Source of the DNA: Anagrus nilaparvatae
Taxonomy: Eukaryota > Arthropoda > Insecta > Hymenoptera > Mymaridae
Direction: 5' to 3'
DNA: 64,000 bases
Assembly (NCBI GenBank): GCA_022575985.1
Contig: JAKSXM010000040.1
Location: forward strand, 11,984,001-12,048,000
In this document: positions 44,183-60,000 of the stretch, piece by piece
Position numbering within the stretch: position 1 is the stretch's first letter
How the letters are laid out: every line of letters begins with the position of its first letter
Position numbers and translations under genes: made by a program
Notes under the pieces: model-generated
Told to the model about the DNA's origin: nothing
What the model saw: the letters and a program-made list of their open reading frames with translations, nothing else
Database searches by the model: none

Positions 44183-46726
44183 TCTGAATATAAAGTATTT
44201 TAATTTAAATTCGTAATTCTTTTTTAATGTTTAATGGTTTTAAAAGTGAATTTAAAGCATTTATGAAGTTAAGCTGAAATTGTTAGTCATTTAAGATATT
44301 GTTGATATAAAAAAATAAATACTTATTACATCTTTCTTTATATACATTATATTTAACAGAAGGCCACAGTTACTACAAATGGAGTTGTTACTGGCATATA
44401 AATTTGTTGGCTTAGAGAAATATAAAAATCATTAGTAATATCCAACAATCACCAAAAAATATTGATTTTAATTATAGATATTATTATTATCATCCGTAAT
44501 TTTTATAGAATTTACCTTAGATTGTTTTCTTACAAAAAAACTAATAATATAAAGAAAAATAAGGAGAATTATTTGAAAAAAACAATTTAATTTCAAATAA
44601 CTAATTGCACTCCATCATATAAGCAATCTCGATAAAAATTTGCAATTGCAAATCTTAAATTTGGGAAAAATAAAATTTCAAACAATAAAGTAATTGAAAA
44701 AATTCATTATTAGTCCTAATTATTTTTATTATTATGTTAACTATAATTCTACATATTTTATATTATTTTATAAATTATAAAAATATAGATACATACAATT
44801 TTCTGATAGCACAAATAGATAAAATTCAAATTATTTTACACTAATATCAATTTAAATGAAATTATGCACCTATAATATGGGTAAAACAGAAATATTCATT
44901 AGTTATTGAAAATGAACTAATATTATCCAACTATATGTTAAAAATTATGATTTATCAAATATCGCTAATTTTTTTAATTAAATTCTTCATAAATATTTTA
45001 TCTTATACATTATAAACACGGTTCTAGTGACATATAAAAAATTATATTTTGAATTCCTATTAAAATTTGAAAACATCCCTATGAAAAAATAAACATTCTA
45101 AATTTAAAATGATATAGTTTATTTACAAAATTTTAGTAAATTTACAAAATTATATAATTAAATATAATTTAACATAAAATGAATTGCATCATAAATTTAT
45201 ATATTTTTTTCCAAAATATACTTATCATTTCAAAAAATTATAGCCGGTACGCATAAACACAACATTTTTGCATAGATGCGAAATAAAATCATTTTTAAGT
45301 TTTAATTTAACGAAAAATTAATGTCTTAATTTTACTTCATAATCCGATGCTCAAAAAAGTACCTTTTCTATATTACATTGTTTACATCATGATATATCTC
45401 AAGCTTATTGTTACTAAAATAAGTAGACCTGGTCATAGTGACATTGACAAGAAAATAAGCCAAATATATTACAAGTTAAAATATTCTATTTATTTTTATC
45501 GAATTTTACAGTATGGCTAATACAACTCTAAAAAAAAATGTAAATCATCAATAAAAAGAATCTACGTAGAAAAATAATTCGATGTGTTGGATTAAAAACT
45601 TAAAAATTATAAGAATTATAGAATCATCTTTGTTTTCTGGGATTTTTTATAACTTTATTAAGCATTTCTGGAACTCGAACATTTGTGCCTCAATCTGGAA
45701 TGCATTTTAAATACTGTTTAATTTATTTTCGTGAAAAGAAATTTAAACTAGCTCCAATTTTAAACATTTTGTGATAAAAACTAAGGAAAATTTAACAGAG
45801 TACAAAATAATGAGATATTCAGAACTTTAAAAAATAACTGATTAAGATGACTTTCATGAATAACAATAATAATATAACATCAATGCTAAATTTTAATTTT
45901 TTAAATTTTATGGAATGGCTTTTCGTTCATTTGAGAAAAGATAATTAACAACAAACTATTTGCAAATTTTAATATCTACAATCTATAAATTAAAAAAAAA
46001 TATCGATTTGCAATGTAATTTATAACGGCTACTTATTAGACTAATTAAATTAGCTATTAGGATCTTAACCCATTCTTATTAAACATGATTATAGTGAAAA
46101 ATTATTTTTACATTTATAATTAAATCTTAACTAAATAAAAAAAATTAAAGTTATCGACCATAAATATTTGTTGCAGTAACTTATTTGAAAAATTGAATTT
46201 TTGATAAATATTTTGACTTATCCATTATAAACACGGATCTAGTGACATATAAATAAATATATATTGAACTTTTATTAAAATATCAAAGCATCGCTAAGAA
46301 AAATAAATAGTCAAAATTTAAAAGCATAAAGTTTATTTACAAAATTAAAGTAAATTTATTAAATTATATATTAAATTATATTAAATATAATTTTACACAC
46401 TATTATATGCATCATAAATTTACATATTCTTTTTTCAAAATATACTAATCATTTCATAAAATTATAGCCGGTGTGCTTAAACACAATCCGTTTGTGTATA
46501 TACAAAATTGTATCACTTTTAAGTTTTGGTATAACGAAAAATTTATAGCTTAATTTTATAAGCCTATGCTCGAAAAAAGTAACTTTTCTATATTAAATTT
46601 TTTCAATCTTGATATATATCAAGCCTACTGTTACTAAATTAAGTAGACCTGGTTATAGTGACAGCGACAAGAAAATTTGCAAATATACTACAACTTAAAA
46701 TATTCTATTTATACCGAATTTTACAT

Positions 46727-46909
46727 AAGAGCATTGATAGCTCAGTCGGTAGCGCGTCAACCTTTCGATCTGAACGTTAAGAGTTCGCGTCCCGACCAAT
46801 ACATAAACTCCGTTTTTTTTCTGAGAAGATTAAATTCTCAAATTAAATCTATCATTGCTCTAGGACTGAGAGATCCGCATAATGTTAAAAAAAAAAAAGA
46901 AAGAAAGAG

Positions 46910-46943
<34 letters not shown>

Positions 46944-47215
46944 GGCATCATGTGGATAACGCAGTTCGGAGTGCGACCATGTGCATTATAAACAGGCATG
47001 GGGACAGGAGAAATTGTATGATTCTCTGAGGCAACAGGTTAACAACGCACATAACAAATCCACATAATACAAAGATTTAAACTTGCACAAACTAAGGAGG
47101 AAAGACCTTATAAAAAAAGCCACATAGTAAATCGAGAAAAAACTGAAAAAATCATACAACAAGCATAACAAACAAGAGATAAGCAAAGTCTTACATCTCT
47201 CACAAAAACCAACTC
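46727..47215 (+). mobile_element. SINE with tRNA-derived head, 489 bp
   Basis: Inserted into a satellite monomer with a perfect 16-base target duplication, ATACCGAATTTTACAT (46711-46726 and 47216-47231). The head has A-box TAGCTCAGTCGGTAGCGCG and a B-box-like GAGTTCGCGTCCC. An internal A-rich tract (46886-46941) separates the head from a 270-base body that ends CACAAAAACCAACTC without a terminal poly-A. The frames 46677-46991 and 46986-47186 are chance openings. Confidence 0.87.
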
Positions 47216-50200
47216 ATACCGAATTTTACATTATGGCTAATGCAACTCCAAAAAAATTTTAAATCATCATTAAAAAGATTCTACGTAGAAAATATTAATT
47301 TATGAGTTTGATTGAAATCTTCAAATATTAAAAATATATATTAACCTGGTTTTCTGGGATTTTTTATAACTTTATTACGCCTTTCTAGGGCTTTTACATC
47401 TGTAGCTTAATTTGAGTTGCATTTTAGATACTGCATGTTTTATTTTCAGAAAAAAATATTTAAATTACCTATACCTTACTTTAAACATTTTATGATATAC
47501 ACTAAGGAATATTTAAGAATGTACAAAATAATAAGATATTCAGAATTTTAATAGATAACCTGATTACGGTGACTTTCATGAATAAAAAATAGATAAGATT
47601 CATGCTAAATTTTAATACTTAAAACTTACATAATTTAATATAATTTAACATAATATTCTATGCATCATAAATTTACATTTTTTTTTCAAAATATACTAAT
47701 TATTACATAAAATTATAGCCGGTGTGCTTAAACACAATCTGTTTGGTTAGTTACAAAATTGTATCACTTTTAAGTTTTGATTTAACGAAATATTCATAGC
47801 TTAATTTTATAAGCCTATGCTCGAAAAAGGTAACTTTTCTATATTAAATTCTGTCCATCTTGATATATATCAAGCTAACTGTTACTAAAATAAGTAGACC
47901 CAGTTATAGTGACAGTGACAAGAAAATTTTCAAATATGCTACAACTTAAAATATTTTATTTATACCGAATTTCACAGTCTGGATAATAAAACTGCAAAAA
48001 AAATTTTAAATCTTCATTAAAAAGAATCTACGTAGAAAATATTAATCAATGTCTGTGATTAAAAACTTAAAATTATTAAAAATATATAGTTAATTTGGTT
48101 TTCTGGGATTTTTTATAACTTTATTAAGCCTTTCTGGGACTTTTACTTCTGCAGCTCAATCTGAGATGCATTTTAAATACTGGGTGTTATATTTTCAGAA
48201 AAAGATTTAAACTAGCTATACCTTATTTTAGACATTTTATGATATACACTAAGGAGTATTTAAGAAAGTACGAAATAATAAGATATTCAGAATTTTAATA
48301 GATAACCTGATTACGGTGACTTTCATGAATAAACAAAATATAAGATTCATACTAAATTTTAACTCTTAAAACTTGTCCGACTGATTTTTCGTTCATTTGA
48401 AATAAAATACTTCAGAAAATATTTTTTTGAATATTCTTTTATCTTACTAAAATAATAAGTACATTAAATATCTGCAAAATATAAATAAAAAATAAAATAG
48501 CGATTGGCAATTTAATTTATAACGATTACTTATTAGACTAATTAAATTATTGATTAGGATCTTAATCCAATCTTATTAAACATGATTATAGTGAAAAATT
48601 GTTTTTACATTTATAATTAAATCTTAACTAAATAAATAAAAGTAAAGTTATCGACCATAAATATTTTTTGCAGTGACTTATTTGAAAAATTAAGATTTTG
48701 ATTAATATTTTTACTTATCTATTATAAACACATTCTAGTGGCATAGAAATAAGTATATATTGAAATCTTATTAAAATGTCAAACCATAGCTTTGAAAAAT
48801 GAATACTCGAAATTTAAAATGATAAAGTTTTTTTACTGTTTTATTTACAAAATTTTAGAAAATTAAAAAAATTACATAATTTAATATAATTTAACATAAT
48901 ATTTTATGCGTCATAAATTTAAATATTTTTGTCAAAATATACTAATAATTTCATAAAACTATAGCCGGTGTAATTAAACACAATCTGTTTGGTTAGATAC
49001 AAAATTGTATCACTTTTAAGTTTTGATTTAACATAAATTCATAGATTAATTTCGATTTATAAGCCTATGCTCGCTATAGGTAACTTTTCTATATTAAATT
49101 GCTTCCATCTTGATATATATCAAGCTTACTGTTACCAAATTAAGTAGACCTGGTTATAGTGACAACGACAAGAAAATTTGCAAATATACTACAACTTAAA
49201 ATATTCTATTTATACCGAATTTTACAGTATGGCTAATAAAACTGCAAATAAAATTGTAAATCGTCATTAACTAGAATCTACGTAGAAAATATTAATCAAT
49301 GTCTTTGATTCAAAACTTAAAATTGTTAAAAATATATAGTTAATTTGGTTTTCTGGGATTTTTTATAACTTTATTAAGCCTTTCTGGGACTTTTACTTCT
49401 ACAGCTCAATCTGAGATGCATATTAAATACTGGGTGTTACATTTTGAAAAAAAGATTAAAACTAGCTATAACTTAATTTAAACATTTTATGATATAGACT
49501 AAGGAATATTTAAGAAAGTATGAAATAATAAGATATTCAGAATTTTAATAGATAACCTGATTACGGTGACTTTCATGAATAACCATAATATAAGATTCAT
49601 GCTAATTTTGAACTCTTAAAACTTGTCCGACTGATTTTTCGTTCAGTTGAAATAAAATACTTAAGAAAATACTTTTTCGAATATTTTTTTATCTTACTAA
49701 AATAATAAGTATATTAAATATCTGCAAAATATAAATAAAAAATAAAATAGCGATTGGCAATGTAATTTATAACGATTACTTATTAGACTAATTAAATTAT
49801 TGATTAGGATCTTAATCCAATCTTATGAAACATGATTATAGTGAAAAATTGTTTTTACATTTATAATTAAATCTTAACTAAATAAATAAAAGTAAAGTTA
49901 TCGACCATAAATATTTTTTGCAGTGACTTATTTGAAAAATTAAGATTTTGATTAATATTTTTACTTATCTATTATAAACACATTCTAGTGGCATATAAAT
50001 AAGTATATATTGAAATCTTATTCAAATATCAAACCATCGCTTTGAAAAATGAATACTCGAAATTTAAAATGATAAAGTTTATTTACAAAATTTTAGTAAA
50101 TTAAAAAAATTACATAATTTAATATAATTTATCATAATATTTTATGCGTCATAAATTTACATATTTTTTTCAAAATATACTAATAATTTCATAAAATTAT

Positions 50201-50585
50201 AGCCGGTGTGCTTAAACACAATCTGTTAGGTTAGATACAAAATTGTATCACTTTTAAGTTTTGATTTAACGAAAAATTCATAGATTAATTTCGATTTATA
50301 AGCCTATGCTCGCAATAGGTAACAATTCTATATTAAATTGCTTCCATCTTGATATATATCAAGCTTACTGTTACCAAATTAAGTAGACCTGGTTATAGTG
50401 ACAGCGACAAGAAAATTTGCAAATATACTACAACTTAAAATATTCTATTTATACCGAATTTTACAGTATGGCTAATAAAACTGCAAAAAAAATTTTAAAT
50501 CGTCATTAACTAGAATCTACGTAGAAAATATTAATCAATGTCTTGGATTCAAGACTTAAAATTGTTAAAAATATATAGTTAATTT

Positions 50586-51331
50586 GGTTTTCTGGGATTT
50601 TTTATAACTTTATTAAGCCTTTCTGGGACTTTTACTTCTACAGCTCAATCTGAGATGCATTTTAAATACTGGGTGTTATATTTTAAAAAAAAGATTAAAA
50701 CTAGCTATACCTTATTTTAGACATTTTATGATATACACTAAATAATATTTAAGAAAGTACGAAATAATAGAATATTCAGAATTTTAATAGATAACCTGAT
50801 TACGGTGACTTTCATGAATAACCAAAATATAAGATTCATGCTAAATTTTAATACTTAAAACTTATATTATTTAATATAATTTAACATAATATTCTATGCA
50901 TCATAAATTTACATTTTTTTTTAAAATATACTAATCATTTCATAAAATTATAGCCGGTGTGCTTAAACACAATCTGTTTGAATAGTTACAAAATTGTATC
51001 ACTTTTAAGTTTTGATTTAACGAAATATTTATAGATTAATTTTATAAGCCTATGCTCGAAAAAGGTAACTTTACTATATTAAATTCTTTCCATTTTAATA
51101 TATATCAAGCTAACTATTATTAAAATAAGTAGACCCAGTTATAGTGACATGGACAAGAAAATTTTCAAATATGCTACAACTTAAAATATTTTATTTATAC
51201 CGAATTTCACAGTATGACTAAAAAAAGTCCAAAAAAAATTTTAGATCATCATTAAAAAGAATCTACGTAGAAAATATTAATCAATGTCTTTGATTAAAAA
51301 CTTAAAATTATTCAAAATATATAGTTAATTT
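50586..51331 (+). repeat. Representative short (747-bp type) satellite monomer
   Basis: Compared with long monomers it skips about 490 bases after ATACTTAAAACTT, from GTCCGACTGATTTTTCGTTC to the AAAAAATTACAT block. It uses a variant downstream block (TAGACCCAGTTATAGTGACA instead of TAGACCTGGTTATAGTGACA). The other short monomers start at 47348, 52570, 57031 and 61489. Confidence 0.88.
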
Positions 51332-54300
51332 GGTTTTCTGGGATTTTTTATAACTTTATTAAGCCTTTCTGGGACTTTTACTTCTACAGCTCAATCGGAG
51401 ATGCATTTTAAATACTGGGTGTTATATTTTCAAAAAAAGATTAAAACTAGCTATACCTTATTTTAGACATTTTATGATATACACTAAGGAATATTTAAGA
51501 AAGTACGAAATAATAAGATATTCAGAATTTTAATAGATAACCTGATTACGGTGACTTTCATGAATAACCAAAATATAAGATTCATGCTAATATTTAACTC
51601 TTAAAACTTGTCCGACTGATTTTTCGTTCATTTGAAATAAATTACTTAAGAAAATACTTTTTCGAATATTTTTATATCTTACTAAAATAATAAGTACATT
51701 AAATATCTGCAAAATATAAATAAAAAATAAAATAGCGATTGGCAATGTAATTTATAACGATTACTTATTAGACTAATTAAATTAACGATTAGGATCTTAA
51801 CCCATTCTTATTAAACATGATTATTGTGAAAAATTTTTTTTACATTTATAATTAAATCTTAACTAAATAAATAAAAGTAAAGTTATCGAACATAAATATT
51901 TTTTGCAGTGACTTATTTGAAAAATAGAGATTTTGAATAATATTTTTACTTAACTATTATAAACACATTCTAGTGCATATAAATAAATATATATTGAATT
52001 CTTATTAAAATATCAAACCATCGCTTTGAAAAATGAATACTCGAAATTTAAAATGATAAAGTTTATTTACAAAATTTTAGTAAATTAAAAAAATTACATA
52101 ATTTAATATAATTTAACATAAAATTTTATGCGTCATAAATTTACATATTTTTTTCAAAATATACTAATAATTTCATAAATTTATAGCCGGTGTGCTTAAA
52201 CACAATCTGTTTGGTTAGATACAAAATTGTATGACTTTTAAGTTTTGATTTAACGAAAAATTCATAGATTAATTTCGATTTATAAGCCTATGCTCGCAAT
52301 AGGTAACTTTTCTATATTAAATTGCTTCCATCTTGATATATATCAAGCTTACTGTTACCAAATTAAGTAGACCTGATTATAGTGACAGCGACGAGAAAAT
52401 TTGCAAATATACTACAACTTAAAATATTCTATTTATACCGAATTTTACAGGATGGCTAATAAAACTGCAAAAAAAATTTTAAATCTTCATTAACTAGAAT
52501 CTACGTAGAAAATATTAATCAATGTCTTGGATTCAAAACTTAAAATTGTTAAAAATATATAGTTAATTTGGTTTTCTGGGATTTTTTATAACTTTATTAA
52601 GCCTTTCTGGGACTTTTACTTCTACAGCTCAATCTGAGATGCATTTTAAATACTGGGTGTTATATTTTCAAAAAAAGATTAAAACTAGCTATACCTTATT
52701 TTAGATATTTTATGATATACACTAAGGAGTATTTAAGAAAGTACGAAATAATAAGATATTCAGAATTTTAATAGATTACCTGATTACGGTGACTTTCATG
52801 AATAACCAAAATATAAGTTTCATGCTAAATTTTAATACTTAAAACTTATATAATTTAATATAATTTAACATAATATTCTATGCATCATAAATTTACATTT
52901 TTTTTTCAAAATATACTAATCATTTCATAAAATTATAGCCGGTGTGCTTAAACACAATCTGTTTTGATAGTTACAAAATTGTATCACTTCTAAGTTTTGA
53001 TTTAACGAAATATTCATAGCTTAATTTTGAAGGCCTATGCTCGAAAAAGGTAACTTATCTATATTAAATTCTTTCCATCTTAATATATATCAAGCTAACT
53101 GTTACTAAAATAAGTAGACCCAGTTATAGTGACAGTGACAAGAAAATTTTCAAATATGCTACAACTAAAAATATTTTATTTATACCGAATTTCAAAGTTT
53201 GGCTAATAAAAGTCCAAAAAAAATTTTAAATCATCATTAAAAAGAATCTACGTAGAAAATATTAATCAATGTCTTTCATTAAAAACTTAAAATTATTCAA
53301 AATATATAGTTAATTTGGTTTTCTGGGATTTTTTATAACTTTATTAAGCCTTTCTGGGACTTTTCCTTCTACAGCTCAATCTGAGATGCATTTTAAATAC
53401 TGGGTATTATATTTTCAAAAAAAGATTAAAACTAGCTATACCTTATTTTAGACATTTTATGATATACACTAAGGAATATTTAAGAAAGTACGAAATAATA
53501 AGATATTCAGAATTTTAATAGATAACCTGATTACGGTGGCTTTCATGAATAACCAAAATATAAGATTTATGCTAATTTTTAACTCTTAAAACTTGTCCGA
53601 CTGATTTTTCGTTCATTTGAAATAAAATACTTAAGAAAATACTTTTTCGAATATTTTTTTATCTTACTAAAATAATAAGTACATTAAATATCTGCAAAAT
53701 ATAAATAAAAAATAAAATAGCGATTGGCAATGTAATTTATAACGATTACTTATTAGACTAATTAAATTAACGATTAGGATCTTAACCCGTTCTTATTAAA
53801 CATGATTATTGTGAAAAATTGTTTTTACATTTATAATAAAATCTTAACTAAATAAATAAAAGTAAAGTTATCGACCAAAAATATTTTTTGCAGTGACTTA
53901 TTTTAAAAATTGAGATTTTGAATAATATTTTTACTTATCTATTATAAACACATTCTAGTGCATACAAATAAGTATATATTAAATTCTTATTAAAATATCA
54001 AACCATCGCTTTGAAAAATGAATAATCTAAATTTAAAATGATAAAGTTTATTTACAAAATTTTAGTAAATTAAAAAAATTACATAATTTAATATAATTTA
54101 ACATAAAATTTTATGCGTCATAAATTTACATATTTTTTTCAAAATATATAAATAATTTCATAAAATTATAGCCGGTGTGCTTAAACACAATCTGTTTGGT
54201 TAGATACAAAATTGTATCACTTTTAAGTTTTGATTTAACGAAAAATTCATAGATTAATTTCGATTTATAAGCCTATGCTCGTAATAGGTAACTTTTCTAT

Positions 54301-55792
54301 ATTAAATTACTTCCATCTTGATATATATCAAGCTTACTGTTACTAAATTAAGTAGACCTGGTTATAGTGACAGGGACAAGAAAATTTGCAAATATTCTAC
54401 AACTTAAAATATTCTATTTATACCGAATTTTACAGTATGGCTAATAAAACTGCAAAAAAAATTTTAAATCGTCATTAACTATAATCTACGTAGAAAATAT
54501 TAATCAATGTCTTTGATTCAAAACTTAAAATTGTTAAAAATTAATAGTTAATTTGGTTTTCTGGGATTTTTTATAACTTTATAAAGCCTTCCTGGGACTT
54601 TTACTTCTACAGCTCAATCTGAGATGCATTTTAAATACTGGGTGTTATATTTTCAAAAAAAGATTAAAACTAGCTATACCTTATTTTAGACATTTTATGA
54701 TATACACTAAGGAATATTTAAGAAAGTACGAAATAATAAGATATTCAGAATTTTAATAGATAACCTGATTACGGTGGCTTTCATGAATAACCAAAATATA
54801 AGATTTATGCTAATTTTTAACTCTTAAAACTTGTCCGACTGATTTTTCGTTCATTTGAAATAAAATTCTTAAGAAAATAATTTTTCGAATATTTTTTTAT
54901 CTTACTAAAATAATAAGTACATTAAATATCTGCAAAATATAAATAAAAAATAAAATAGCGATTGGCAATGTAATTTATAACGATTACTTATTAGACTAAT
55001 TAAATTAACGATTAGGATCTTAACCCGTTCTTATTAAACATGATTATTGTGAAAAATTGTTTTTACATTTATAATAAAATCTTAACTAAATAAATAAAAG
55101 TAAAGTTATCGACCAAAAATATTTTTTGCAGTGACTTATTTTAAAAATTGAGATTTTGAATAATATTTTTACTTATCTATTATAAACACATTCTAGTGCA
55201 TACAAATAAGTATATATTAAATTCTTATTAAAATATCAAACCATCGCTTTGAAAAATGAATACTCTAAATTTAAAATGATAAAGTTTATTTACAAAATTT
55301 TAGTAAATTAAAAAAATTACATAATTTAATATAATTTAACATAATATTCTATGCGTCATAAATTTACATATTTTTTTCAAAATATACTAATAATTTCATA
55401 AAATTATAGCCGGTGTGCTTAAACACAATCTGTTAGGTTAGATACAAAATTGTATCACTTTTAAGTTTTGATTTAACGAAAAATTCATAGATTAATTTCG
55501 ATTTATAAGCCTATGCTCGCAATAGGTAACATTTCTATATTAAATTGCTTCCATCTTGATATATATCAAGCTTACTGTTACCAAATTAAGTAGACCTGGT
55601 TATAGTGACAGCGACAAGAAAATTTGCAAATATACTACAACTTAAAATATTCTATTTATACCGAATTTTACAGTATGGCTAATATAACTGCAAAAAAAAT
55701 TTTAAATCGTCATTAACTAGAATCTACGTAGAAAATATTAATCCATGTCTTGGATTCAAGACTTAAAATTGTTAAAAATATATAGTTAATTT

Positions 55793-57030
55793 GGTTTTCT
55801 GGGATTTTTTATAACTTTATTAAGCCTTTCTGGGACTTTTACTTCTACAGCTCAATCTGAGATGCATTTTAAATACTGGGTGTTATATTTTCAAAAAAAG
55901 ATTAAAACTAGCTATACCTTATTTTAGACATTTTATGATATACACTAAGGAATATTTAAGAAAGTACGAAATAATAAGATATTCAGAATTTTAATAGATA
56001 ACCTGATTACGGTGGCTTTCATGAATAACCAAAATATAAGATTTATGCTAATTTTTAACTCTTAAAACTTGTCCGACTGATTTTTCGTTCATTTGAAATA
56101 AAATACTTAAGAAAATACTTTTTCGAATATTTTTTTATCTTACTAAAATAATAAGTACATTAAATATCTGCAAAATATAAATAAAAAATAAAATAGCGAT
56201 TGGCAATGTTATTTATAACGATTACTTATTAGACTAATTAAATTAACGATTAGGATCTTAACCCGTTCTTATTAAACATGATTATTGTGAAAAATTGTTT
56301 TTACATTTATAATAAAATCTTAACTAAATAAATAAAAGTAAAGTTATCGACCAAAAATATTTTTTGCAGTGACTTATTTTAAAAATTGAGATTTTGAATA
56401 ATATTTTTACTTATCTATTATAAACACATTCTAGTGCATACAAATAAGTATATATTAAATTCTTATTAAAATATCAAACCATCGCTTTGAAAAATGAATA
56501 CTCTAAATTTAAAATGATAAAGTTTATTTACAAAATTTTAGTAAATTAAAAAAATTACATAATTTAATATAATTTAACATAATATTCTATGCGTCATAAA
56601 TTTACATATTTTTTTCAAAATATACTAATAATTTCATAAAATTATAGCCGGTGTGCTTAAACACAATCTGTTAGGTTAGATACAAAATTGTATCACTTTT
56701 AAGTTTTGATTTAACGAAAAATTCATAGATTAATTTCGATTTATAAGCCTATGCTCGCAATAGGTAACATTTCTATATTAAATTGCTTCCATCTTGATAT
56801 ATATCAAGCTTACTGTTACCAAATTAAGTAGACCTGATTATAGTGACAGCGACGAGAAAATTTGCAAATATACTACAACTTAAAATATTCTATTTATACC
56901 GAATTTTACAGGATGGCTAATAAAACTGCAAAAAAAATTTTAAATCTTCATTAACTAGAATCTACGTAGAAAATATTAATCAATGTCTTGGATTCAAAAC
57001 TTAAAATTGTTAAAAATATATAGTTAATTT
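55793..57030 (+). repeat. Representative long (1238-bp) satellite monomer
   Basis: Contains, in order, the TTCTGGGA box, GATTACGGTGGCTTTCATGA, TTGTCCGACTGATTTTTCGT, GCGATTGGCAATG, TTATAAACACATTCTAGTGC, TATAGCCGGTGTGCTTAAAC, CTTGATATATATCAAGCTTA, TAGACCTGATTATAGTGACA and TCTACGTAGA. It is nearly identical to 60251-61488, about 4.46 kb away. Confidence 0.88.
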
Positions 57031-60000
57031 GGTTTTCTGGGATTTTTTATAACTTTATTAAGCCTTTCTGGGACTTTTACTTCTACAGCTCAATCTGAGA
57101 TGCATTTTAAATACTGGGTGTTATATTTTCAAAAAAAGATTAAAACTAGCTATACCTTATTTTAGATATTTTATGATATACACTAAGGAGTATTTAAGAA
57201 AGTACGAAATAATAAGATATTCAGAATTTTAATAGATTACCTGATTACGGTGACTTTCATGAATAACCAAAATATAAGTTTCATGCTAAATTTTAATACT
57301 TAAAACTTATATAATTTAATATAATTTAACATAATATTCTATGCATCATAAATTTACATTTTTTTTTCAAAATATACTAATCATTTCATAAAATTATAGC
57401 CGGTGTGCTTAAACACAATCTGTTTTGATAGTTACAAAATTGTATCACTTCTAAGTTTTGATTTAACGAAATATTCATAGCTTAATTTTATAAGCCTATG
57501 CTCGAAAAAGGTAACTTATCTATATTAAATTCTTTCCATCTTAATATATATCAAGCTAACTGTTACTAAAATAAGTAGACCCAGTTATAGTGACAGTGAC
57601 AAGAAAATTTTCAAATATGCTACAACTAAAAATATTTTATTTATACCGAATTTCAAAGTTTGGCTAATAAAAGTCCAAAAAAAATTTTAAATCATCATTA
57701 AAAAGAATCTACGTAGAAAATATTAATCAATGTCTTTCATTAAAAACTTAAAATTATTCAAAATATATAGTTAATTTGGTTTTCTGGGATTTTTTATAAC
57801 TTTATTAAGCCTTTCTGGGACTTTTCCTTCTACAGCTCAATCTGAGATGCATTTTAAATACTGGGTATATTTTCAAAAAAAGATTAAAACTAGCTATACC
57901 TTATTTTAGACATTTTATGATATACACTAAGGAATATTTAAGAAAGTACGAAATAATAAGATATTCAGAATTTTAATAGATAACCTGATTACGGTGGCTT
58001 TCATGAATAACCAAAATATAAGATTTATGCTAATTTTTAACTCTTAAAACTTGTCCGACTGATTTTTCGTTCATTTGAAATAAAATACTTAAGAAAATAC
58101 TTTTTCGAATATTTTTTTATCTTACTAAAATAATAAGTACATTAAATATCTGCAAAATATAAATAAAAAATAAAATAGCGATTGGCAATGTAATTTATAA
58201 CGATTACTTATTAGACTAATTAAATTAACGATTAGGATCTTAACCCGTTCTTATTAAACATGATTATTGTGAAAAATTGTTTTTACATTTATAATAAAAT
58301 CTTAACTAAATAAATAAAAGTAAAGTTATCGTCCAAAAATATTTTTTGCAGTGACTTATTTTAAAAATTGAGATTTTGAATAATATTTTTACTTATCTAT
58401 TATAAACACATTCTAGTGCATACAAATAAGTATATATTAAATTCTTATTAAAATATCAAACCATCGCTTTGAAAAATGAATAATCTAAATTTAAAATGAT
58501 AAAGTTTATTTACAAAATTTTAGTAAATTAAAAAAATTACATAATTTAATATAATTTAACATAAAATTTTATGCGTCATAAATTTACATATTTTTTTCAA
58601 AATATATAAATAATTTCATAAAATTATAGCCGGTGTGCTTAAACACAATCTGTTTGGTTAGATACAAAATTGTATCACTTTTAAGTTTTGATTTAACGAA
58701 AAATTCATAGATTAATTTCGATTTATAAGCCTATGCTCGTAATAGGTAACTTTTCTATATTAAATTACTTCCATCTTGATATATATCAAGCTTACTGTTA
58801 CTAAATTAAGTAGACCTGGTTATAGTGACAGGGACAAGAAAATTTGCAAATATTCTACAACTTAAAATATTCTATTTATACCGAATTTTACAGTATGGCT
58901 AATAAAACTGCAAAAAAAATTTTAAATCGTCATTAACTATAATCTACGTAGAAAATATTAATCAATGTCTTTGATTTAAAACTTAAAATTGTTAAAAATT
59001 AATAGTTAATTTGGTTTTCTGGGATTTTTTATAACTTTATAAAGCCTTCCTGGGACTTTTACTTCTACAGCTCAATCTGAGATGCATTTTAAATACTGGG
59101 TGTTATATTTTCAAAAAAAGATTAAAACTAGCTATACCTTATTTTAGACATTTTATGATATACACTAAGGAATATTTAAGAAAGTACGAAATAATAAGAT
59201 ATTCAGAATTTTAATAGATAACCTGATTACGGTGGCTTTCATGAATAACCAAAATATAAGATTTATGCTAATTTTTAACTCTTAAAACTTGTCCGACTGA
59301 TTTTTCGTTCATTTGAAATAAAATTCTTAAGAAAATAATTTTTCGAATATTTTTTTATCTTACTAAAATAATAAGTACATTAAATATCTGCAAAATATAA
59401 ATAAAAAATAAAATAGCGATTGGCAATGTAATTTATAACGATTACTTATTAGACTAATTAAATTAACGATTAGGATCTTAACCCGTTCTTATTAAACATG
59501 ATTATTGTGAAAAATTGTTTTTACATTTATAATAAAATCTTAACTAAATAAATAAAAGTAAAGTTATCGACCAAAAATATTTTTTGCAGTGACTTATTTT
59601 AAAAATTGAGATTTTGAATAATATTTTTACTTATCTATTATAAACACATTCTAGTGCATACAAATAAGTATATATTAAATTCTTATTAAAATATCAAACC
59701 ATCGCTTTGAAAAATGAATACTCTAAATTTAAAATGATAAAGTTTATTTACAAAATTTTAGTAAATTAAAAAAATTACATAATTTAATATAATTTAACAT
59801 AATATTCTATGCGTCATAAATTTACATATTTTTTTCAAAATATACTAATAATTTCATAAAATTATAGCCGGTGTGCTTAAACACAATCTGTTAGGTTAGA
59901 TACAAAATTGTATCACTTTTAAGTTTTGATTTAACGAAAAATTCATAGATTAATTTCGATTTATAAGCCTATGCTCGCAATAGGTAACATTTCTATATTA

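Larger units (their letters stand above)
43537..47347 (+). repeat. Degenerate edge of the satellite array
   Basis: Recognisable but diverged monomer blocks include TATAAACACGGTTCTAGTGA (45010), TTATAGCCGGTACGCATAAA (45239), AAGTAGACCTGGTCATAGTG (45421) and a GTTTTCTGGGATTTTTTATA box (45632). A second diverged monomer is interrupted by the SINE. With the SINE and its duplication removed, the box-to-box distance from 45631 to 47348 is about 1.21 kb, like a long monomer. The part 43537-45000 is only faintly related. Confidence 0.65.

Noticed and set aside
46677..47186. Open frames spanning the SINE
   Set aside because: They read through the tRNA-like head and the A-rich tract (a poly-lysine artefact) or through the SINE body.
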